A stretch of DNA of 51,034 nt, taken from positions 1 to 51,034 of the forward strand of contig NZ_JALEGS010000005.1 in assembly GCF_022763345.1 (NCBI RefSeq). The letters are read 5' to 3'. The notes below the pieces were generated by a model. The model did not search any database and was not told the DNA's origin. It was given only the letters and a program-made list of their open reading frames with translations. A program made the position numbers and the translations under genes. Below are positions 1 through 8,796 of this stretch, one piece after another (the stretch's first letter is position 1; every line of letters starts with the position of its first letter). The DNA comes from Phaeodactylibacter sp. GTDB lineage: Bacteria > Bacteroidota > Bacteroidia > Chitinophagales > Saprospiraceae.

Positions 1-1338
1 GCACAACCCTCCGGCTTCGTCACCGACAATACCGATTGCGACGACAACGATGCGGACGAGTTCCCAGGGCAAAACTGGTACCTCGATGCGGACGGTGACG
101 GCTACTCTGATGGCACTTCCACTACTGATTGCGAGCGGCCATTAGATTATTACCTCGCTACTGAATTGACCTCTACTTCCGGCGACTGCAATGACAACGA
201 CTCCGACATCAACCCCAATGCGACTGAAGCCTGCGATGGCGTCGACAACAACTGCGACACACAGATTGACGAAGGGTTGACCGAAGATTTCTATGCAGAC
301 CTGGATAGCGATGGCTATGGTGATCCCAACAACACAAGGCTCGCTTGCACACAGCCTTCAGGTTTTGTAATGAACGACTTGGACTGTGATGATTCAGATG
401 CAAGCATTAACCCCGATGCGATAGAAGTTTGCAATGGCATAGACGACAATTGTGACGGTTTGATCGACAGTGAAGACAATAACATTCCCGCATTCTGGAC
501 AACAATTGATCTTGGAAATGACAGTCAGTCGAGTACTTACAACTATGACCCCTGCCCGGCTGATTCTAAAGGGCAATATGTAATCGAATCAGATGCCAAT
601 AACTTGTCTGATCCAGCAAATGATAACCTGGCGACTATGGTTCGCCCGCTTTGCGGGAACGGCGGCATACAAGTGAAAATTGAAGCAGTAGAAAATGGTT
701 ATGCCGGATTAATGATCCGGGAATCCAATGCATCGGACGCCAAAATGGCCGCGGTCTATTCTAACCTTACTAACTTACTACGGTGGGAAACCCGCTACAA
801 CAATGGTAACAATCGGTCTTCCACTAATTTCTTCAAACCTTTCCCGATTTGGCTAAGGCTCGTACGGCAGGGTAACTGGATTAAAGGGTATTACAGCCAG
901 ACCGGCTCGAACTGGCAACTTATTCATCAGGTTTACCTACCGATGGATCAATGTGTGGAGATTGGGCTTGCCACCTTTACTTATGATCCAAACGGGCAGG
1001 TCTATGCTGTCTTGAGCAACTTATCCAGCATAGGCAGTACTGGCAGCAGCCTGGCTGTACCTAATGCAGGTACCACCTCCTCGAAGGAAACCCTCAGGGT
1101 AAAAGCTTTCCCGAACCCAGCTTCGGAAACGTTTACGATCAGCCTGGAGCAGCCTCTGAAACAAGACGGGCAGGCCATACTGCGCAACAACTTTGGCCAG
1201 GCAGTACAACGAAAAGCGCTACCCGCTGGGGAAACCAGGTTCGACTGGGAGCTGCTGGATATCCCTGCTGGTGTATACTTCCTGGAAGTAAGGACTGCCT
1301 CAAATGACAGGCAAATATTGAAAGTTATTAAATCCTAG
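1..1338 (+). CDS. T9SS-sorted surface protein with MopE-like repeats and ConA-like module (5' truncated)
   Basis: The reading frame is open from base 1, so the gene starts outside the window; 445 codons are visible. The N-terminal visible part holds repeated DCDD/DGVDNNCD-type motifs (MopE-like putative metal-binding repeats, rich in Asp and Cys). The middle (from about base 490 to 1030) is a beta-sandwich module of the concanavalin A-like/DUF1349 sort, with a GLMIRES segment and a WLRLVRQGNW segment. The last ~80 residues are a type IX secretion sorting domain (AFPNPASE, then GVYFLEVRT and a basic end). It should be exported across the outer membrane and anchored on or released from the surface. 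The same middle module recurs in the next gene. No catalytic residues are visible, so a binding or structural role is inferred. Confidence 0.85.
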   Translation, partial: AQPSGFVTDNTDCDDNDADEFPGQNWYLDADGDGYSDGTSTTDCERPLDYYLATELTSTSGDCNDNDSDINPNATEACDGVDNNCDTQIDEGLTEDFYADLDSDGYGDPNNTRLACTQPSGFVMNDLDCDDSDASINPDAIEVCNGIDDNCDGLIDSEDNNIPAFWTTIDLGNDSQSSTYNYDPCPADSKGQYVIESDANNLSDPANDNLATMVRPLCGNGGIQVKIEAVENGYAGLMIRESNASDAKMAAVYSNLTNLLRWETRYNNGNNRSSTNFFKPFPIWLRLVRQGNWIKGYYSQTGSNWQLIHQVYLPMDQCVEIGLATFTYDPNGQVYAVLSNLSSIGSTGSSLAVPNAGTTSSKETLRVKAFPNPASETFTISLEQPLKQDGQAILRNNFGQAVQRKALPAGETRFDWELLDIPAGVYFLEVRTASNDRQILKVIKS

Positions 1339-1368
1339 CCTTTTAGTTGTCTACGGAACTAATGGCAG

Positions 1369-1403
1369 GCCCCTGCCCGCACGGTGCGGACAGGGGCTTT
1401 TTT
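1369..1403 (+). terminator. Rho-independent terminator
   Basis: A 13-bp stem (GCCCCTGCCCGCA with TGCGGACAGGGGC, one C/A mismatch) with a 3-nt loop is followed by six T. It lies 31 nt after the stop of the preceding gene. Confidence 0.85.
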
Positions 1404-1668
1404 ACTACCGCCACTACAGCCCCGAAAAAATTTGAAAAGGTCTCAAAATAAATGTACTTTTATCTTCAGCTATAAGGACAGTCCTTCTTTTCTACCCAGG
1501 CCTACCCTTTCTTCAAACCGTTTCCAGGTTCATCATTCTTAAGTTTTAACCGGTCTGTACCGACCCGTTGATGTCTGTTTATTTGCTTATCCCCCCGCAG
1601 CATCCTGATATTTTTTCCTGCCCACCACGGGCAGGGGTATAATTCTATTCACCTACAAACCCGAAAAC
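1404..1668. other. Intergenic leader with no recognised feature
   Basis: Together with the terminator just before it, this makes a 330-nt gene-free gap. It is AT-rich in its first part and presumably carries the promoter of the metalloprotease gene. No convincing TAnnTTTG box, repeat or small ORF was seen. Confidence 0.4.
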
Positions 1669-4635
1669 ATGAGAATTCAATTCACTTTTTTGCTGTTGCT
1701 AATCCTGCCAAATCTTTATGCGCAGGACAAAGGAAGCCCCCTTCAGGTTAAGGGGACTCCGGTTTTGCTGGAAACTGGTGCACTTGACCGTACCTTTTCA
1801 AACTATGAGGTTTTCCAAGTGGACATTTCAACAATGGTTGCAAACCGGGAAACGAAAGGCGGCATGCATTTAGCATTACAACTCGGAAATGCGCACCACT
1901 GGAAAGTACAACTCCATCCTGCACCTTTGTTCAAGCCTGGATTTAAATACAAGGTACTGACAGAGCGGGGGATAATGTACCAGGCACCTCTCCAAAATGC
2001 CATTTTCAAAGGGCGTTTCACGGCAGAGGAGGCTGGCATGGTCAGGATGAGCATCCACGAAGACTACATCCGGGGCGTATTAAAATCCAGGGAGGCCGAA
2101 TACTACATTGAACCTTTGTCTGTTTTTTTGAAGGGCGCTAACCCAGCCCACTATGTCGTTTACCAAGCCAGTGATGTGCTTAAGGACCCGGAGCTGCATT
2201 GTGGGATGTCAGAGGCCCGTGAGCATGCGCCCAAAAAGGAAACACCTGCCAACCCTCCTTCCAGAATGATGGACCCCTGTGTAAAAGAAGTGGAGCTGGC
2301 TCTGGCAGGCGCGTTTGATATGGTCACCAAGTTTGGCTCTGTCAATGCTGTCCAAAACCATATACTCGATATTACGAATATCATGGAAGGGCTTTACACA
2401 CCATTTAACATCGACTATGTTATTGTAGATATGGTCATTCCTGCTTCTTCCGGTGCTGACCCCTGGTCTGCGAGCGCGTTTATGGATATCCTGCTGCCTG
2501 ATTTTGCAACATGGGGGAATGCCGCCGGCAACTTCGCAACGCATGATATCGGCCAGTTGTGGGTAGCCCGAAATGTCTTCAGGGGATCTGAAGCCGAACC
2601 GGAATTCGGTCTTATTGGCCGGGCAGACGGGCTTGGTGTGGTTTGCACAGGGGACAGGTACAACGTATGTGAGGATTTTGATCCGGCCCTAAGTTGCCTC
2701 TCCTCGCTAAGTGCTCATGAGATCGGGCACCTTTGGAATGGCTTACATGGACTTGCTACTGAAAACGTCACCATCATGTCCGCATTCATTGTTTGTGCGG
2801 CCACTGAGTTTACTGCAGACAATATCAGTAACATTCAATCTCACATTGACTCCCGTGGTTGCCTGTCTGACTGCGTGGTCCCGGACAATGACCTTTGCGC
2901 CAACGCCTTACCGGTAGAGTGCGGCCGAAACTACTCTGGTAATACGATTAATGCCACTGCAAATGATGCCCCTATGGAATGTACAGGAGGCGGGCTACCT
3001 AATGAAGGGGTATGGTATCGCTTCAGCGGGAATGGGCAGATCGTTACACTCAGTACGGTGGGGTCTGCTTTCGATACTCAAATTAATATTTACAGCGGGA
3101 GTTGCGGGGCGTTAGTTTGTGAAGCAGGTGATGATGACGGAGGGCCCGGGTTTACTTCTGAGGCCACCTTTTGTACTGCAGCCGGTACCGATTACTGGAT
3201 CTATGTTGATGGTTTTGGCGGTGAGGAAGGTTACTTTTTGCTTACCGTTACCTGTGAGGATGATATCACCCCTCCGTCGATCTCCTGCCCTTTCAATCTT
3301 GCACTTAGCAATGATACAGGAGACTGCGGTGCCATCGTCAATTACCCGGCTGCCACTGCCTCCGATTTCTGCGGCATCGCCTCTGTCACTTACAGCCAAA
3401 ACAGCGGCACCTTTTTCCCGGTGGGCACCACAACCGTTACGGCTACCGCTACCGACAATTCCAACCTGAAAAGTGACTGCTCCTTCTCCGTTACGGTGAA
3501 TGATACAGAGGACCCAAATGCGGTCTGCCTGAACTCCACAGTAGAAATACAGTGGGACGGTTTCTACACCCTGCAGGAGTCTGATGTATACGATGCCATT
3601 AACAGCTCTGATAACTGCTTCATCGTTGATGTGGATTTCCCAGCCACCGTTTTTGACTGTGAGGATAAGTTTATGTCTTTTGACATCTTTGTATCTATTA
3701 CAGACCAGGCAGGCAATACCGACGACTGCACGGCTTCCGTGTATGTAGATGTGAGCAATGACCTGCCCCCACAGTGGTCGACCGGTAGTATTGGCAACTC
3801 AAGCAATACCTATGCTTTCGACCCGTGCTCCAAACCTGCTCCTGAAGATGGAGACTACACTATAACGAGTACAGGACGGACCACCCCGGACAACAATTTT
3901 GACAATATGGGCTATATGTACCAGCCACTCTGCGGAAATAGCGGGATGCAGTTCAAGGTAGAGGATGTGGACAATGGTTATGTGGGGCTAATGATGCGGG
4001 AATCTGGTAATCCGGGTTCAAAGATGACCGGTGTTTTCTCTAATCTTACGAGCCTGCTGCGTTGGCATACCCGCTATCAAACCGGCGGCAATGCCAACAG
4101 TATTCTCCTGTACAAGCCCTTCCCATACTGGCTGCGGCTGGTCCGGCAAGGCAACTGGATCAGAGGCTACTTCAGCCAATATGGTACCAACTGGCAGCTG
4201 ATGCATCAGGTTTATCTGCCGATGAATAATTGCATTGGCGTGGGCGTAGCCGTTTACACAACGGATCCGAATGGAACGGCAGAAGCCGTAGTCAGCCATG
4301 TCTCAACCGTCAGCAATCCTATATTCCTGAATGGTGGCGATGCGCCACAAGGCATCACTATGGAACATCCTGAAGGGCAGCTCAACATGCAGGCTTTTCC
4401 TAACCCAGCCAGCGAAGAGTTGTTCATTGAACTGGAAACCCAAGAGGACCTCCCGGTAACCTATCAGCTCTACAATGCGTTGGGCCAGGTCCTGCAGACC
4501 CAGGAGCAGGAATCCTCCCAAATCACCGCCCGTTGGGATATCAGCCAGCTAAAGCCCGGCACTTATCTCATGGAAGCCCGACTGGAAAACGGGCAACGGC
4601 AGGTGATTCGGTTTGTGAAAGCTAACCGGCCGTAA
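1669..4635 (+). CDS. Secreted metzincin-like metalloprotease with T9SS sorting domain
   Basis: 988 aa with a signal peptide (MRIQFTFLLLLILPNLYAQ). Residues about 200-400 look like a reprolysin/M12B-type zinc peptidase. The zinc site is HEIGHLWNGLH (H350, E351, H354, H360) and a Met-turn IMSAF (M370) follows. The usual Gly of HExxHxxGxxH is Asn357, with a Gly one position later. Next come a PPC-like domain (about 403-528), a HYR domain (about 529-612), a second Cys-containing Ig-like domain, the same concanavalin-like module as in the upstream gene, and a sorting domain (AFPNPASEELFIE to the end). It is probably an extracellular protease exported by T9SS. Family assignment rests on motifs only; the substrate is unknown. 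Confidence 0.85.
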   Translation: MRIQFTFLLLLILPNLYAQDKGSPLQVKGTPVLLETGALDRTFSNYEVFQVDISTMVANRETKGGMHLALQLGNAHHWKVQLHPAPLFKPGFKYKVLTERGIMYQAPLQNAIFKGRFTAEEAGMVRMSIHEDYIRGVLKSREAEYYIEPLSVFLKGANPAHYVVYQASDVLKDPELHCGMSEAREHAPKKETPANPPSRMMDPCVKEVELALAGAFDMVTKFGSVNAVQNHILDITNIMEGLYTPFNIDYVIVDMVIPASSGADPWSASAFMDILLPDFATWGNAAGNFATHDIGQLWVARNVFRGSEAEPEFGLIGRADGLGVVCTGDRYNVCEDFDPALSCLSSLSAHEIGHLWNGLHGLATENVTIMSAFIVCAATEFTADNISNIQSHIDSRGCLSDCVVPDNDLCANALPVECGRNYSGNTINATANDAPMECTGGGLPNEGVWYRFSGNGQIVTLSTVGSAFDTQINIYSGSCGALVCEAGDDDGGPGFTSEATFCTAAGTDYWIYVDGFGGEEGYFLLTVTCEDDITPPSISCPFNLALSNDTGDCGAIVNYPAATASDFCGIASVTYSQNSGTFFPVGTTTVTATATDNSNLKSDCSFSVTVNDTEDPNAVCLNSTVEIQWDGFYTLQESDVYDAINSSDNCFIVDVDFPATVFDCEDKFMSFDIFVSITDQAGNTDDCTASVYVDVSNDLPPQWSTGSIGNSSNTYAFDPCSKPAPEDGDYTITSTGRTTPDNNFDNMGYMYQPLCGNSGMQFKVEDVDNGYVGLMMRESGNPGSKMTGVFSNLTSLLRWHTRYQTGGNANSILLYKPFPYWLRLVRQGNWIRGYFSQYGTNWQLMHQVYLPMNNCIGVGVAVYTTDPNGTAEAVVSHVSTVSNPIFLNGGDAPQGITMEHPEGQLNMQAFPNPASEELFIELETQEDLPVTYQLYNALGQVLQTQEQESSQITARWDISQLKPGTYLMEARLENGQRQVIRFVKANRP

Positions 4636-4658
4636 ATTCAGATTGCGCTGAAACAAAT

Positions 4659-4698
4659 TAAGCCCGGTAGGCCATATGCTTACCGGGCTTATATTTTT
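4659..4698. terminator. Bidirectional terminator between convergent genes
   Basis: A perfect 11-bp stem (TAAGCCCGGTA with TACCGGGCTTA) with an 11-nt loop. A TATATTTTT run follows on the plus strand and A-rich sequence precedes it, so it can serve both the protease gene and the convergent beta-barrel gene. Confidence 0.8.
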
Positions 4699-4756
4699 CC
4701 TGAGTTGAAGCCTGGAAAGGGCAAGGCTTCCTATTTTTGCATCAACAATTCAGGCA

Positions 4757-5506
4757 CTAAAACGAAGTCCGCCGCTGCACCGGATCTTCTTTAGAAAACA
4801 AGTTACTGTTGCGCCCAATATTGAAGGATAAGGACAGGTAAAACAGGCGGCTGTCCACATCCTGATACGGCATTACATTTACTCCATTTACACGCTCCGT
4901 GTAATCCTGGTTCAGGAAATTGGTCAGGTAATATTTGAACTGCAAATTGACTCCACCGGGAAACTGCATGCCGCCAAAAACGGACGGCATGAGCAGGTTG
5001 GTGCGGTCACTGAACCACTCATTGAATTTTTCCTCCTTATCGTCATCAATGAAAAGCTTCTCCTTGTAGTTGAACAGGAAGTCAACTTCGGCACCGCCGT
5101 ACACGAAAGTATTCCGGTCGAAGTTGCCAATTTTGAAGGCTACAGGTATGCCCAGCGAATAGGCCCGCCGCTTGATTTTCACATCGTCGCCGGGTTGTAT
5201 CTCATCTGCAAATTCTTCAATGCTGATGCCGTCATTTTCGGTAATGAACCCAATGTTCCGGATACCGTAACCGGTAAACAAGCCAAAGTTATTCCCAAAA
5301 TCGAAGTGCCATTTTTGGCCCACATGAAAAAAAGCAGAAAAGCGTAGGATGCCTGAAGCGTCGGCGTCATTCACATCTACATCAGCAAAGGAGAAAATAA
5401 ATTCCCCCCCGTTGGTGGAGTAAATTTCCACGGATTGGGTAGTGGTGTCTTGCGCAAATACAAAAATAGCGCTACAGATTAAAGCAAGGGTCAATAAGTA
5501 TTTCAT
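4757..5506 (-). CDS. Outer membrane beta-barrel protein
   Basis: 249 aa with a clear signal peptide (MKYLLTLALICSAIFVFAQ). The rest shows alternating hydrophobic/aromatic segments typical of small Bacteroidota beta-barrels (for example FGNNFGLFTGYGIRNIGFI, VNLQFKYYLTNFLN, LFYLSLSFNIGRN). There are no enzyme motifs. It is a single gene, convergent with the protease gene and followed on its own strand by the shared terminator. Function is unknown; the barrel call is from overall pattern, not a specific family match. Confidence 0.7.
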   Translation of the reverse strand: MKYLLTLALICSAIFVFAQDTTTQSVEIYSTNGGEFIFSFADVDVNDADASGILRFSAFFHVGQKWHFDFGNNFGLFTGYGIRNIGFITENDGISIEEFADEIQPGDDVKIKRRAYSLGIPVAFKIGNFDRNTFVYGGAEVDFLFNYKEKLFIDDDKEEKFNEWFSDRTNLLMPSVFGGMQFPGGVNLQFKYYLTNFLNQDYTERVNGVNVMPYQDVDSRLFYLSLSFNIGRNSNLFSKEDPVQRRTSF

Positions 5507-5589
5507 AGGAAGTGGATTTAGGGCGGTAAGTTAAGGATAACCACCCGATGGAGCAACTTCGGCAGCACACTACTCCCGGTAATTTCGCT

Positions 5590-7710
5590 CTAGCTTAACA
5601 GCTGATAGGCCAGCAGGCCGCTCAGGTAGGCCAGCCCGGTCATAAAGGCAAACTGAATCGCCGGCCACTTCCAGCTTTTGGTTTCCCGTTTCACGACTGC
5701 CACCGTGCTCATACACTGCATGGCGAATACGTAAAAAAGTAGTAGGGATAGTGCTGTGGCCATGTTGTAGACTGGCTCGCCTGTCAGCGGGTTTCGTTCC
5801 TGCGCCATCCGCTCCCGGACCGTAAACTCATCATCGGCCGACCCAATGCTGTAGATGGTGGCCATAGTGCCCACAAAAACTTCACGGGCTGCAAAAGAAG
5901 TGATGAGTGCAATACCGATTTTCCAGTCATAGCCCAATGGCCTGATGACCGGTTCCACGGCTTTGCCGATATGCCCGGCAAAGGAGGCTTCGATTTTTCG
6001 GGAAGCAACCAGATTGTCGGTTTCGGTCTCATCGAGCTGAAGCTGTTCGGCAGCAGACAGGGCTTCCGTCTCAGCTGCAACCATTTCGCCTGGAGGGCCA
6101 TAGCTGGCCAGAAACCAGAGGACGATGGAAACGCCCAGAATAATCTTACCAGCCTCTACTACGAAAGACTGCACTTTTTCCCAAACGGTCAGTCCTACAT
6201 TGCGGGCTACAGGCACCCGGTATTCAGGCAGTTCGAGCATGAGAAAGCTCTGTTCGCGGGTCTTGAGGATAAGCTTAAAAATGTAAGCCGCCCCCAAAGC
6301 GCTCACAATACCTAGCAGGTACAAACCCATGAATGCCAGCCCCTGCATATTGAAAATACCGAGCACAGTTTTCGGAGGCACGACAAATCCCACCAGCACC
6401 GTGTAGACCGGAATTCGGGCAGAGCAGCTAATGAAAGGCGTCACCAGAATCGTAATCAGCCGCTCCTTCCAGTTGCCAATCGTACGGGTACTCATGATGG
6501 CAGGAATGGCACAGGCGCCACCTGATACCAGTGCGACGATGCTCCGGCCGTTAAGCCCAAAGGATTGCATGACCTGATCAAACATGAAAGCAGCCCGGGC
6601 CATATAGCCTACTTCTTCCAGTATGGCAATGAGCAAAAACAGTATGGTAATCTGTGGGATAAAAACCAGCACTCCGCCCAGTCCGGCAATGATGCCGTCC
6701 GTAAGCAGATCGGTATACCAGCCCGCAGGCAAAGTTTCCCGCACCTGATCGCCCACAAAGGTAAAGAAGGTCTCGATCCACTCCATTGGTGTGCCTGCCC
6801 AGGCAAAAATCGCCTGAAAAACCAGCAGCATCAGCCCAAAAAAGATGAGCGGTCCAAAAAAACGATGCGTCAGGATGGTATCCAGACGCTCGGTGATGCC
6901 CTTTTCCCCACTTTCTTTAGCCTTGAGGGCTGCTTTGACTGCCGGAGTAAACCGGTCGAAGCGCTGCATCGTCTCCCCGACCTGTGAGCTGAGGGATACA
7001 AACCCATGTTCTTCGCTTGTATCCTTTAGCAGGGCCCGTTGGGCTTCTGATAAAAAAGGCAACCACTCATAATGGTGCGCAATCAAAAGCCCCTGATAAG
7101 TATTGGCGCCAGGTACGATCGTTTTGGCAGCATCAGCCAGTGCTTTCTCCTGTCTGGTCATGTTAAAAAAGGGAGAGGAGGCTGCATAAGCCCCAGGCTG
7201 AGCAATCATTTCTTCCAGCAGGCGCTTTAAATCGTTCACGCCGGCACCGGTACGCCCACTAAGCATCACCACAGGAACCCCGAGGCGTTTGCGCAGCAGT
7301 TCTGTAGATACTTCCAGCCCCTGTTGCTCGGCTACATCGGCCATATTGAGTGCCAAAACAAGCGGGAGACCAAGATCCCTTAGCTGAGTGAGCAGCAACA
7401 AGTGCTTCTCCAGCTTGGTCACGTCGGCCACGTATACTACAGCATCCGGGTAGTTCTCGTCGTTAGGATTGGAAAGGGACTGGACCACGATGCGCTCATC
7501 AATGGAAGTAGGATAAAAGCTGTAGGTCCCCGGAAAGTCTATAATACTGACTTCCTGACCGTTCTCCAGCCCCAGTTTGCCAACTTTCTTATCGACAGTA
7601 ACACCTGGAAAGTTGCCAACCTTTTGCCGCAGTCCGGTAAGCTGATTAAAGAGTGATGATTTGCCGCAGTTGGGATTTCCCAACAGGGCGATAGTGAAAG
7701 TCTTTGTCAT
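5590..7710 (-). CDS. feoB: Ferrous iron transporter B (GTPase-permease)
   Basis: 706 aa, normal for FeoB. The N-terminal G domain has G1 GNPNCGKSS (11-19), G3 DFPG (58-61) and G4 NMAD (122-125). The C-terminal membrane domain has about eight or more helices, including the conserved GGACAIPAIMSTR and CSARIPVY segments with the Cys residues expected of the permease core. FeoB moves Fe(II) across the inner membrane. It lies 17 nt downstream of feoA and is surely co-transcribed with it. The sequence shows no truncation. Confidence 0.97.
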   Translation of the reverse strand: MTKTFTIALLGNPNCGKSSLFNQLTGLRQKVGNFPGVTVDKKVGKLGLENGQEVSIIDFPGTYSFYPTSIDERIVVQSLSNPNDENYPDAVVYVADVTKLEKHLLLLTQLRDLGLPLVLALNMADVAEQQGLEVSTELLRKRLGVPVVMLSGRTGAGVNDLKRLLEEMIAQPGAYAASSPFFNMTRQEKALADAAKTIVPGANTYQGLLIAHHYEWLPFLSEAQRALLKDTSEEHGFVSLSSQVGETMQRFDRFTPAVKAALKAKESGEKGITERLDTILTHRFFGPLIFFGLMLLVFQAIFAWAGTPMEWIETFFTFVGDQVRETLPAGWYTDLLTDGIIAGLGGVLVFIPQITILFLLIAILEEVGYMARAAFMFDQVMQSFGLNGRSIVALVSGGACAIPAIMSTRTIGNWKERLITILVTPFISCSARIPVYTVLVGFVVPPKTVLGIFNMQGLAFMGLYLLGIVSALGAAYIFKLILKTREQSFLMLELPEYRVPVARNVGLTVWEKVQSFVVEAGKIILGVSIVLWFLASYGPPGEMVAAETEALSAAEQLQLDETETDNLVASRKIEASFAGHIGKAVEPVIRPLGYDWKIGIALITSFAAREVFVGTMATIYSIGSADDEFTVRERMAQERNPLTGEPVYNMATALSLLLFYVFAMQCMSTVAVVKRETKSWKWPAIQFAFMTGLAYLSGLLAYQLLS

Positions 7711-7727
7711 TGGAAAGGGATACCTGA

Positions 7728-7967
7728 TTACTTCAACACAATACTCGCTGCCTCTGCCTTACGTAGTCCCAGCAAAACGTTATCAACCTTAACGTAGCAG
7801 CCACCGCCGAAAGGCGCTTTGCGGATATACTCAATCTGGCTGCCCGGCAATACCCCCATGGACATGAGCTTACTGCCAACTCGTTCGTTGGAGAAGTGAG
7901 AAACCTTGCCTTTCAAGCCTGGCTTGGCTTGGTTGAGTTCATTCTGCTGCCCTACTGTTGCTACCAC
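7728..7967 (-). CDS. feoA: Ferrous iron transport protein A (SH3-like)
   Basis: 79 aa and a typical FeoA SH3-like fold: GSKLMSMGVLPGSQIEYIRKAPFGG, then a VLLGLRKAEAASI end. It supports FeoB activity at the cytoplasmic face. The start is GTG at 7967: no in-frame ATG exists, an in-frame stop lies 18 nt upstream, and a purine-rich AAAGAAAGGG sits just before the GTG. feoB follows after 17 nt. The upstream gap carries a TAnnTTTG promoter match, a GTGA-N6-TCAC palindrome and iron-box-like half-sites. Confidence 0.95.
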   Translation of the reverse strand: MVATVGQQNELNQAKPGLKGKVSHFSNERVGSKLMSMGVLPGSQIEYIRKAPFGGGCYVKVDNVLLGLRKAEAASIVLK

Positions 7968-8002
7968 GCCCTTTCTTTTTATTTAATCCAAATAATTAAA
8001 CA

Positions 8003-8010
8003 CAAAAGTA
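8003..8010 (-). promoter_or_regulatory. Probable -7 promoter box of feoAB
   Basis: On the minus strand this reads TACTTTTG, an exact match to the Bacteroidota -7 consensus TAnnTTTG. Transcription would start near 7996, leaving a leader of about 30 nt before the feoA GTG. No good -33 TTG was found at the usual distance. Confidence 0.55.
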
Positions 8011-8041
8011 ACACCAAATTAAAGGGCGAGATCAGCACAGG

Positions 8042-8059
8042 AAGTGATTATTGTCACTT
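8042..8059. promoter_or_regulatory. CRP/FNR-like palindrome upstream of feoA
   Basis: AAGTGA-N6-TCACTT, a perfect 6-bp inverted repeat containing the GTGA-N6-TCAC core typical of the CRP/FNR superfamily. It is centred about 54 nt upstream of the predicted feoA transcription start, a position suited to activation. Which regulator binds is inferred only from the pattern. Confidence 0.4.
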
Positions 8060-8062
8060 GAA

Positions 8063-8112
8063 GGCTAAAAATACCTAATCGGGGTGTTTTCTTTACCTAA
8101 AACTAGGTATTT
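8063..8112. promoter_or_regulatory. Cluster of iron-box-like half-sites upstream of feoA
   Basis: Three AGGTA/TACCT half-sites occur in 50 nt: 8071-8078 (TACCTAAT side), 8096-8100 (ACCTA) and 8104-8109 (TAGGTA). The last two form ACCTA-AAAC-TAGGT. The stretch 8063-8079 matches 8596-8612 at 15 of 17 bases in the same orientation. A DtxR/IdeR-like iron regulator is the obvious candidate, by similarity to TTAGG...CCTAA boxes. Confidence 0.5.
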
Positions 8113-8139
8113 CCTCTCCCTTTCTGGTCATTTTGTAGC

Positions 8140-8484
8140 TTAATTCTGTGCAAAGCCAAAGTCCTCCATCGATACTTCTAAGGGAATGCACTGATCACAG
8201 GCACACAACCGGCACTTGTAGGAGGCGATGATCTCTGCAATTTTTCGGTTGCGGCACACTCGTACCGGCACCCGCAACAGGACCGCAGGGTCTTCAATGC
8301 TAACGTAGACCAAATTGACCACAAACTTACCGTTGCGCTCTACCACCTCGGTTTGGGTGGTGGCGAATTCGGGCATGAGTTGCTCCGGAAGGTGGGAGAC
8401 CTCGGCAGCCCGCTCTTCTTCGTACTGCGCTTCTATAAAATTGGTGATCAATGAGCTGTATCCGATTCCTTTATCCATAGCCAT
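8140..8484 (-). CDS. Uncharacterised Cys-rich small protein next to feoAB
   Basis: 114 aa with no signal peptide and no membrane segment. I do not recognise the family. The C-terminal third has a basic stretch (VPVRVCRNRKIAEIIASYK) leading into CRLCACDQC, a C-x2-C-x1-C-x2-C cluster preceded by another Cys, so metal or Fe-S binding is plausible. It is transcribed towards feoA, 172 nt away. Its upstream region carries two motifs shared with feoA and with the heme operon. An iron-responsive accessory protein is inferred; nothing in the sequence proves a function. Confidence 0.75.
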   Translation of the reverse strand: MAMDKGIGYSSLITNFIEAQYEEERAAEVSHLPEQLMPEFATTQTEVVERNGKFVVNLVYVSIEDPAVLLRVPVRVCRNRKIAEIIASYKCRLCACDQCIPLEVSMEDFGFAQN

Positions 8485-8562
8485 TTATTAGTGAGCACCG
8501 CTTGTCAGATATACTAACTGCGGTGTGCTTTGTGCGTATTGACAATACAAATGTGAGAAAAG

Positions 8563-8612
8563 TTTTATTTAGACTACATCCAGATAGCAAGATTAGCCAA
8601 AAAATACCTAAT
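8563..8612 (-). promoter_or_regulatory. Shared iron-regulon motifs upstream of the Cys-rich gene
   Basis: Two motifs, both read on the minus strand. At 8563-8579, ATGTAGTCTAAATAAAA matches 38153-38169 upstream of the heme operon at 16 of 17 bases. At 8596-8612, ATTAGGTATTTTTTGGC matches the feoA upstream copy at 15 of 17. The rest of the 312-nt gap (8485-8796) shows no gene. Confidence 0.55.
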
Positions 8613-8796
8613 GGTAGGGAGGCGGCGTACCGAATAGCCCGTATGTTCAGTCTGCCAGGGTTTACGCCAGCCTGCCGAGGCTTTAAGTTGAAGCCAGCTG
8701 CCAGCTTCGGAGCTATTGAGAAGACGATTGGATCTCGCGGTTTTTTGTTAACTTACTGCATCTTAAATCATTCATTCAACCCTACATCCATCCTTT

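Noticed and set aside
1374..1397. Possible small RNA or riboswitch after the first gene
   Set aside because: The structure is a simple stem with a T-run, fully explained as a terminator.
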